Shown one piece after another: positions 58,948-64,000 of a stretch of DNA of 64,000 bases. Source of the stretch: Parafrankia elaeagni (GTDB lineage: Bacteria > Actinomycetota > Actinomycetes > Frankiales > Frankiaceae). The stretch's first letter is position 1; the number at the start of each line of letters is the position of its first letter. Under the pieces are notes generated by a model. That model ran no database searches. It was given only the letters and a program-made list of their open reading frames with translations, and was not told where the DNA came from. The translations under genes were made by a program, and so were the position numbers. The stretch is taken from positions 32,321 to 96,320 of the forward strand of contig NZ_KB893724.1 of NCBI RefSeq assembly GCF_000374165.1. Reading direction: 5' to 3'.

Positions 58948-59304
58948 ATGCGGCTCCTGCTACCTCTGTCTGTCCTGGCGGCGTTCCTCGCCGTCTCGCA
59001 GCCGCCCCGTTGCCGGCTGCCGCTCGACCCGAGGCTGCCGACTCGTCCAGGGCTCACCTTCGGCTCGTGGCTGCCGTCCCGTCCATGGCGGCCCGCCCGC
59101 GTGGAGGGGCCGCGGCGGCGTCCACCCAGGCTCTCAGGCATCCGCTCTGGTTCTGCCGACGCGGGGATGTCGACAGCCGAGTACGCCGTCGGCACGCTCG
59201 CCGCCGTCGCCTTCGCGGGGGTGTTGTACGCGGTGGTGTCGAGCTCGGCGACCCGGTCCCTGATCGCCTCGGTGGTACAGCGCGCGCTGACGGTCTCGTT
59301 CTGA
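58948..59304 (+). CDS. DUF4244 Flp-pilin-like protein with unusually long leader
   Basis: 118 residues from ATG 58948, fixed by GGAGG 6 nt upstream. The C-terminal 46 residues are DUF4244/Flp-like: AGMSTAEYAVGTLAAVAFAG is a type IVb pilin start with a prepilin-peptidase site after G73 and Glu at +5 (E78), followed by the hydrophobic helix. The 73 residues before it include another hydrophobic segment (LLLPLSVLAAFLAV) and a Pro/Arg-rich stretch; typical leaders are 10-30 residues. Probably the major subunit of the tad apparatus. No prepilin peptidase is seen in the window. Confidence 0.82.
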   Translation: MRLLLPLSVLAAFLAVSQPPRCRLPLDPRLPTRPGLTFGSWLPSRPWRPARVEGPRRRPPRLSGIRSGSADAGMSTAEYAVGTLAAVAFAGVLYAVVSSSATRSLIASVVQRALTVSF

Positions 59305-59308
59305 GGCC

Positions 59309-59710
59309 ATGTCGATGAAACCGGCCAGGCTGGCGACCAGCCGCGACGACAGGGACCAGGGCCAGGTGACAGCCGAGCTCGCCATGGGCCTGCCGAGCCT
59401 GGTGGCCGTGGTGTTCCTGCTCCTGTGGATGATCAGCGCGGTGTCGGCGCAGACGCGGTGCGCCGAGGCTGCCCGGCTGGCGGCCCGGGCCGCCGCCCGC
59501 GGCGAGACGCCGGCGGCGACCCGCGCCTGGGCACTGCGGGCCGCCCCGCCCGACGCGGTGATCGACATCGAGGAGGTCGAGGGAGGAGTCCGTGTCCGTG
59601 TCACCGCCACCGTGGGGGCGGGTGGAGCGGGTGCGATCGCACCGGCGGTCACGGTCTCCGCGTTCGCGGTCGCCGCCGTCGAGGCCACGGCCCGGGACCA
59701 TGAACAGTGA
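59309..59710 (+). CDS. TadE-like pilus/pseudopilin protein
   Basis: 133 residues from ATG 59309, 4 nt after the pilin-like stop. The N-terminus QGQVTAELAMGLPSLVAVVF is TadE-type (pilin-like Glu in TAELA, single membrane helix LVAVVFLLLWMISAV), then a small extracytoplasmic beta domain (IEEVEGGVRVRVTATV). Counterpart of Rv3655c. Overlaps the next gene by 4 nt (ATGA). Minor pseudopilin of the tad machine. Confidence 0.88.
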   Translation: MSMKPARLATSRDDRDQGQVTAELAMGLPSLVAVVFLLLWMISAVSAQTRCAEAARLAARAAARGETPAATRAWALRAAPPDAVIDIEEVEGGVRVRVTATVGAGGAGAIAPAVTVSAFAVAAVEATARDHEQ

Positions 59711-61068
59711 CATCGACCTTCCCTGGCGCATCGCCGCCGGCCGCCGACCAGGGCTCCGCCACCATCTGGCTGCTCGGCGGGCTGATGGTGCTGATCCTGG
59801 CGGGGTCGACGGCGCTGAGCCTTCTCCAGGTCGACTCGGCCCGCCAGCGGGCGGCGACCGCCGCGGATCTCGCCGCGCTCGCCGCCGCGGCGGACCGCTC
59901 GGCCGCAGCCGACCTCGCCTGTCAGCGGGCCCGGGACACCGCCCACGCGAACATCGCGCGGATGACGTCGTGCGAGATCGACGACACCGGCGTCACCGTG
60001 GCCGTCGAGGCGGATCTGCCCGGTCCACTGCACGCGTTCGGCCCGGCGCGGGCCAGAGCCCGCGCCGGGCCGTGGGAAGGGGCACCGAACGCCTACACGG
60101 CGGCCACGCCGACGCGAGTCGGCGCCGGCCAGCCGGAGGGTCAGCTCGTTCGGGCGCCGGTGGTGGACGCGGAGGTGCCGGCGGGCTCGCCACTCCCCGG
60201 CGTGTCACCACCAGCCGCCCCGTCGGCGGGACGCGACTCGTGCTTCTTCCGGCGCAGGTCGGCGACCCGTGCGACGACGCGGTCAGCACGCGGTGTCGGA
60301 GGCTTCGGCTCAGCCGGCCGTGGGGAGGCGCCCCCCGCCCGGCCGGCGGACGGCACGGACTGGGCGGCGGGGACGACGGCGCCCGGCGCCGTCGCCGCGA
60401 CAGCGGGGCCGGCCTGCTGCGCGGGCGAACTGGTCACGGCAGCCGCGGGCCGGGCGTCCCGCGGGCTGGCCGACCCGGTTGCCCGGGGCCTCGTCGCCTC
60501 CGGCGCGTCGGGGCCAGGGCGGCCCATCGACAGCGGTTCGGTGGGCACGGTCACGGAGCCGGCCGCCCGACCAGCCGGGGCCGGGGGCGGGGCGGTGACG
60601 CGGGGCGCAGTGCCGGGAACGGGCATGCCGGCAGGCACATCCGCGGTTCGGGCCCGGCTCGGCGCCGGCCCCGGGCGGGGGTTCGTGCCCGCCTGTCCCG
60701 TACGGGCGGGAGCGGCACCCATGGAGGCCGGCACCGGGGTCGGGGCCGTCCGCGCGGGCACTGGCTGCGGCGCCGGCACCGCGCGGGTCATCGCCGCCAG
60801 GTCCCGGGCACGCTGGCGCTCTTCTCTGCGCCGCTGCCGGTCCCGTGCGAAACCCTGCAGCCCGATCTGCACGCCGGCAACCACCAGGACGCCGGTGGCC
60901 AGGCCCAGCACGAACAGGCCCCAGATGTCGAAGGACAGCGACTGCCCCATGATCATGACTTCGGTCTGGCCGGAGTTCTCCAGCACGATGTCGGCGGTGA
61001 GAACACCCGCCAGTAGCAACAGGACCACGCCGACGGTGACCACCGGGACCTCCAGATTCCTGCCGTGA
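59707..61068 (+). CDS. TadE-like (Rv3654c-type) protein with anomalous C-terminal extension
   Basis: The conserved part is residues ~1-120 (to about 60066): QGSATIWLLGGLMVLILAGS, QRAATAADLAALAAAADRSA and LACQRARDTA with the paired Cys, ending LPGPLHAFGPARARARAGP, where relatives normally stop. No stop occurs in this frame until 61066-61068, so the predicted protein is 453 residues. The extra ~330 residues are Ala/Gly/Arg/Pro-rich and lie antisense to the whole minus-strand membrane gene 60141-61043, so most of the extension is probably not meaningful protein. Either the true stop was lost or a frameshift lies near 60090. GTG/ATG overlap with the previous gene supports translation of the N-terminal part. 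Confidence 0.7.
   Translation: MTSTFPGASPPAADQGSATIWLLGGLMVLILAGSTALSLLQVDSARQRAATAADLAALAAAADRSAAADLACQRARDTAHANIARMTSCEIDDTGVTVAVEADLPGPLHAFGPARARARAGPWEGAPNAYTAATPTRVGAGQPEGQLVRAPVVDAEVPAGSPLPGVSPPAAPSAGRDSCFFRRRSATRATTRSARGVGGFGSAGRGEAPPARPADGTDWAAGTTAPGAVAATAGPACCAGELVTAAAGRASRGLADPVARGLVASGASGPGRPIDSGSVGTVTEPAARPAGAGGGAVTRGAVPGTGMPAGTSAVRARLGAGPGRGFVPACPVRAGAAPMEAGTGVGAVRAGTGCGAGTARVIAARSRARWRSSLRRCRSRAKPCSPICTPATTRTPVARPSTNRPQMSKDSDCPMIMTSVWPEFSSTMSAVRTPASSNRTTPTVTTGTSRFLP
60141..61043 (-). CDS. Membrane protein with two N-terminal helices and long Pro/Ala tail (LapA-like topology)
   Basis: 300 residues from GTG 61041-61043 with GGAGG 5 nt upstream. Two membrane helices (TVGVVLLLLAGVLTADIVLE and WGLFVLGLATGVLVVAGVQI) joined by a short loop (MIMGQSLSF) recall LapA/DUF1049 proteins; a basic helix RDRQRRREERQRARDL follows, then ~190 residues of Ala/Pro/Thr-rich sequence ending in a basic patch (RVADLRRKKH). 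Its gene is wholly overlapped on the other strand by the TadE-like frame. Function unknown; the cytoplasmic tail suggests interaction rather than catalysis. Confidence 0.75.
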   Translation of the reverse strand: MVTVGVVLLLLAGVLTADIVLENSGQTEVMIMGQSLSFDIWGLFVLGLATGVLVVAGVQIGLQGFARDRQRRREERQRARDLAAMTRAVPAPQPVPARTAPTPVPASMGAAPARTGQAGTNPRPGPAPSRARTADVPAGMPVPGTAPRVTAPPPAPAGRAAGSVTVPTEPLSMGRPGPDAPEATRPRATGSASPRDARPAAAVTSSPAQQAGPAVAATAPGAVVPAAQSVPSAGRAGGASPRPAEPKPPTPRADRVVARVADLRRKKHESRPADGAAGGDTPGSGEPAGTSASTTGARTS

Positions 61069-61155
61069 TTACGGGATACCAGACCGCTTCGCGTATCCGA
61101 CAGAGGGCGGTCTACCCCCGATACGGTCGTCTGCACCCCCAGCCCACGAAGGTGT

Positions 61156-63687
61156 CTATTCCTGTCGGGACCCCAGCGCTTTCTGCCGGCCGCCGTCCAC
61201 CGCGGCGAGCAGAGCATCCAGCAGCCGCACGGCCGCCGCCTTGGCGAGAGGCTCGTTCCCGTTTCCGCACTTCGGCGACTGCACACAGGACGGGCACCCG
61301 GCGGGGCACTCACACGCGGCCACGGCGTCCCGGGTCGCCCCCAGCCACTCCGCCACCCGTTCGAAGCCCCGCTCGGCGAACCCGGCGCCACCCGCATGGC
61401 CGTCGTAGACGAAAACGCTGGTCAGGCCAGTGTCCGGATGCAGAGCAGTCGACACTCCGCCGATATCCCACCGGTCACAGGTCGCGAACAGCGGAAGCAG
61501 GCCTATCGCCGCGTGCTCGGCGGCGTGCACCGCGCCGGGCACGTCGGCGGGCTCGATTCCAGCCGCCGCCAGCAGCTCGTCGGTCACGGTGTACCAGACG
61601 GCCCTGGTCCGCAGATGGCGTGGCGGCAGGTCGAGCGGCTCCCGCCCGAACACCTCGCCGGTGGCGAGCCGGCGTCGCTGAAAACCGGTCACCTGATGGG
61701 TGACCTCCACCGTGCCAAAGTGGATCTCCACAGCGCCGAACCGGGCAGCACGGGTGGATTCGACGACCCGGATGTCGGTGTGCTCTCGCGCGACGGTCGT
61801 CCAGTCCGGCGCCGCCACCTCGACGAACGCGACCGCGTCCTCGAGGTCCAGCTCGGCGACGATGAAGGTAGCGCCCTGGTGCACGTAGACCGCCCCCTGG
61901 TGCACCGTCGAATGCGCGGTCGCGTTGTCCTCGGTGCCGAGCAGGCGGCCGGTTCCCGCCTCGACGATCCGGACCGGAGGCCCGCCGGCCCCCCGGATGT
62001 CGACATCCGGTCGGTGGCGCTGGGTCCAGAACCAGCCGGTGGGTCGGCGCCGGAGCTGGCCGCGGCGGACGAGGTCGTCGACGGCCGCGCGGGCGCCGGG
62101 GCCGAAAAGCGCGAGATCGTCCTCGGCCAGCGGCAGCTCGCTGGCGGCGCACTCCAGATGCGGCATGAGCACATACAGGTTGTCCGGATCGAACACGCTC
62201 GCCTCGACCGGCCGGCCGAAAACGGCCTCCGGGTGGTGCACGAGGTAGGTGTCCAGCGGGTCGTCCCGGGCGACGAGGACAGCGAGTGCGCCCTGCCCGG
62301 CCCGTCCGGCACGGCCGGCCTGCTGCCACAGCGACGCGAGCGTCCCAGGAAAACCGGCGATGACGGTGGCGTCGAGCCCGCTGATGTCGACGCCGAGCTC
62401 CAGCGCCGGCGTGGCGGCCACGCCGAGAAGCTCGCCGGTCCGCAGCCGGCTTTCCAGATCTCGGCGTTCCTCGGCGAGATAGCCGGCACGGTAGGCGGCG
62501 ACCCGGGTGGCCAGATCCGGGGACACCTCACCCAGCCCGCGCCGGGCCGCCGCGGCGACGACCTCCGCGGCCCGCCGCGACCGGACGAACACCAGCGTCC
62601 GCGTGCCGTCCGCGACGAGATCGGCCAGCAGGTCCGCCGACTCGGCGGTCGCGGCCCGCCGGACCGGCGCGTCGTTCTCCCCGCGCGGGATCGGGAGGTC
62701 CTGCGCGATCTCGCCGGAGCCGCCGGCTCCGGAGCCGGCGGCGGTGAAGCCGGCAGCGGGTGGAGCCGGCTGGCGGGAGCCCGCTCCGAGCAGCGGAGGC
62801 TCGTAGAGAGCGAAGTCCATAGGCCCGCGAGGCGAGGCGTCGATGTCGACCACCTCCACGTCCACGCCTGTCAGCCGGGATGCCGACACCCCCGGGTCGG
62901 CGACGGTCGCCGACGCGAGGACGAAGACCGGCCTGGATCCGTACCGGGCGCAGACCCGCCGCAGCCGGCGCATGATCAGCGCCACGTGGGCGCCGAACAC
63001 ACCCCGGTAGCCGTGACACTCGTCGATGATCACGTATCGCAGACCGCGGAGGAACGGTGCCCACCGACGGTGGCCCGGCAGGATCCCCCGGTGCAGCATG
63101 TCGGGGTTCGTCAGGACGAACGTGGCGTGCGCCCGCACCCATTCACGCTCTGAACCTGGCGTGTCACCGTCGTAAGTCGAGGCGCGGACGCCGGTCAGCC
63201 GCAGTGACCGCACCGAGCGGAGCTGGTCGTGGGCCAGTGCCTTGGTCGGCGCCAGGTAGATCGCGCGGGCCCCCGGCTCCGCCAGCAGGCGGGACAGCAC
63301 CGGCAACAGATAGCCCACCGACTTGCCGGAGGCGGTGCCTGTCGCAAGCACGACATCACGGCCCTCGTGGGCCGCCTGGGCGGCTTCGGCCTGGTGTGCC
63401 CACGGCTGCTCGACACCCGCGGCGCGCAGCCGGCCGACCAGAACCGGGTCCGCCCACTCCGGCCACGGCGCGGTCTGGCCCCGGCGGGCCGGCACGTGCT
63501 CGACATGGGTGATGTTGCCTGCCCGGCGGCTGTCCCGGGCGAGTCGGGACAGCACGCTGCCGGCGCGGGAGAAGTCCTGCGCAGCGGCTGCCGACGAACC
63601 CACGCCCGCCACGATAGGCCGTCCCGGACAACCCACGTGTCCCACCACCGCCGGGGTACGGCGGCCACGGCGGACCTTGACGGTCAC
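61156..63687 (-). CDS. DEAD/DEAH-box helicase with DUF1998 (MrfA/YprA type)
   Basis: Up to 843 residues (GTG 63687; GTG 63612, 25 codons in, is an alternative). Superfamily 2: Q-like EQPWAHQAEAA, motif I ATGTASGKS, TNPDML, motif II DECH (IIDECHGYRG), SAT (LASATVADP), motif VI QQAGRAGRAG. The C-terminal DUF1998 has a four-Cys zinc motif (CECPAGCPSCVQSPKCG). Homologue of Rv3649 and of Bacillus MrfA, which acts in repair of mitomycin-type DNA damage. A Gly/Ala/Ser insertion (~62700-62770) interrupts the helicase core. End of the block syntenic with mycobacteria. Confidence 0.93.
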   Translation of the reverse strand: MTVKVRRGRRTPAVVGHVGCPGRPIVAGVGSSAAAAQDFSRAGSVLSRLARDSRRAGNITHVEHVPARRGQTAPWPEWADPVLVGRLRAAGVEQPWAHQAEAAQAAHEGRDVVLATGTASGKSVGYLLPVLSRLLAEPGARAIYLAPTKALAHDQLRSVRSLRLTGVRASTYDGDTPGSEREWVRAHATFVLTNPDMLHRGILPGHRRWAPFLRGLRYVIIDECHGYRGVFGAHVALIMRRLRRVCARYGSRPVFVLASATVADPGVSASRLTGVDVEVVDIDASPRGPMDFALYEPPLLGAGSRQPAPPAAGFTAAGSGAGGSGEIAQDLPIPRGENDAPVRRAATAESADLLADLVADGTRTLVFVRSRRAAEVVAAAARRGLGEVSPDLATRVAAYRAGYLAEERRDLESRLRTGELLGVAATPALELGVDISGLDATVIAGFPGTLASLWQQAGRAGRAGQGALAVLVARDDPLDTYLVHHPEAVFGRPVEASVFDPDNLYVLMPHLECAASELPLAEDDLALFGPGARAAVDDLVRRGQLRRRPTGWFWTQRHRPDVDIRGAGGPPVRIVEAGTGRLLGTEDNATAHSTVHQGAVYVHQGATFIVAELDLEDAVAFVEVAAPDWTTVAREHTDIRVVESTRAARFGAVEIHFGTVEVTHQVTGFQRRRLATGEVFGREPLDLPPRHLRTRAVWYTVTDELLAAAGIEPADVPGAVHAAEHAAIGLLPLFATCDRWDIGGVSTALHPDTGLTSVFVYDGHAGGAGFAERGFERVAEWLGATRDAVAACECPAGCPSCVQSPKCGNGNEPLAKAAAVRLLDALLAAVDGGRQKALGSRQE

Positions 63688-63967
63688 GGCCCTAGATCGG
63701 CGATAGCATCATCCGAGGTGCACCGCCCCCAGGGCTGCGCAGAGATCGCACCAGGTTGTGATCAGTGACGTTCCGTAGCCACGTTGTGGGGCGCCTCAAG
63801 GTGCCTTGCGCGGAGCGGAGCGAGTTGGATGCGATCCCGCCACGCTCGCCCGGGATGGGCCGCACAAATCAAGGCCACGCACACCCGGATCAAATTCCGA
63901 GGAAACGACGCAGAGCTTCACCGGAGAAACTCCGGCAGCCGAATTACCGAAAACGTGGCCAGCCGTA
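63688..63967. other. Intergenic region, divergent promoters expected
   Basis: No complete gene. Contains the palindrome CCGGAGAAACTCCGG (63921-63935; 6-bp arms, 3-nt centre) and lower GC towards the right edge, so a promoter for a gene beyond 64000 is likely. In mycobacteria cspA lies next to this helicase. Confidence 0.45.
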
Positions 63968-64000
63968 GTGACGGAAGTGGCCTTCCAGTCGGATGATGAA
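63968..64000 (+). CDS. Possible start of a gene running off the window
   Basis: GTG at 63968 opens a frame that stays open to the window edge (VTEVAFQSDDE, 11 codons), with acidic, non-shadow composition. No ribosome site is obvious. Too short to identify. Confidence 0.3.
   Translation, partial: MTEVAFQSDDE

Noticed and set aside
61396-63153. 585-codon plus-strand open frame
   Set aside because: Antisense to the DUF1998 helicase; no ribosome site or domain.

Overview
This is a high-GC (roughly 70% or more) actinobacterial chromosome segment. GTG starts, ATGA/GTGA gene overlaps, CarD, a WhiB-family protein, DisA, a Crp with the mycobacterial-type C-terminus and a compact tad locus all point to an actinomycete. 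Gene order and protein style best fit Frankia or a close relative; that assignment is inferred, not proven. No CRISPR array, prophage or intact insertion sequence is visible.

Layout. 0-3 kb: the tail of a DUF2334 protein, a lipoprotein and a GAF-EAL protein whose EAL site looks catalytically dead. 3-20 kb: a housekeeping block (rlmB, cysS, ispF, ispD, carD on the minus strand; an lpqE-like lipoprotein, radA, disA, mutY on the plus strand) in the order known from Mycobacterium. It is interrupted between cysS and rlmB by a plus-strand signalling cassette: a PknG-like kinase, a PP2C phosphatase and an FHA protein, each with a zinc ribbon, plus what looks like the decayed tail of a fourth gene. 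19.7-25.1 kb: pstS-pstC-pstA-pstB (high-affinity phosphate uptake), followed by an OmpR-type regulator that lacks the phospho-acceptor aspartate. 25.1-26.2 kb: a gene-poor gap with a transposase remnant and an 11-bp direct repeat. 26.2-34.2 kb: a small hypothetical gene, proS, an aldehyde dehydrogenase facing an alcohol dehydrogenase/SDR pair, a tRNA-Pro with a textbook terminator, a metallophosphoesterase and a YqeY-like gene.

34-63.7 kb: a second block syntenic with the M. tuberculosis ponA2-whiB4-Rv3679/80-crp-nth-marP-ephE-ssd-tad-helicase region. It holds a class A PBP with PASTA domain, whiB4-like, two ArsA/GET3-like ATPases, a DUF4177-like peptide, RidA, an MBL hydrolase, a 1270-residue class III cyclase/AAA/TPR protein convergent with and overlapping crp, nth, a CoA-type NUDIX hydrolase, a cupredoxin lipoprotein, MarP, an epoxide-hydrolase-like protein, a holin-like membrane protein, a degenerate Fic protein, the tad/Flp pilus genes (ssd, tadA, a fused tadB-tadC, a DUF4244 pilin-like gene, two TadE-like genes), a membrane protein and a DUF1998 helicase.

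How the parts relate: several signalling layers lie close together (c-di-AMP via DisA, cAMP via cyclase/Crp, Ser/Thr phosphorylation via kinase/PP2C/FHA, a redox WhiB). Many of the regulatory proteins have altered active sites (EAL, receiver, Fic, kinase alphaC, cyclase Lys), so much of this segment may encode binding proteins rather than enzymes. In-frame tandem repeats encode low-complexity linkers in at least six genes.
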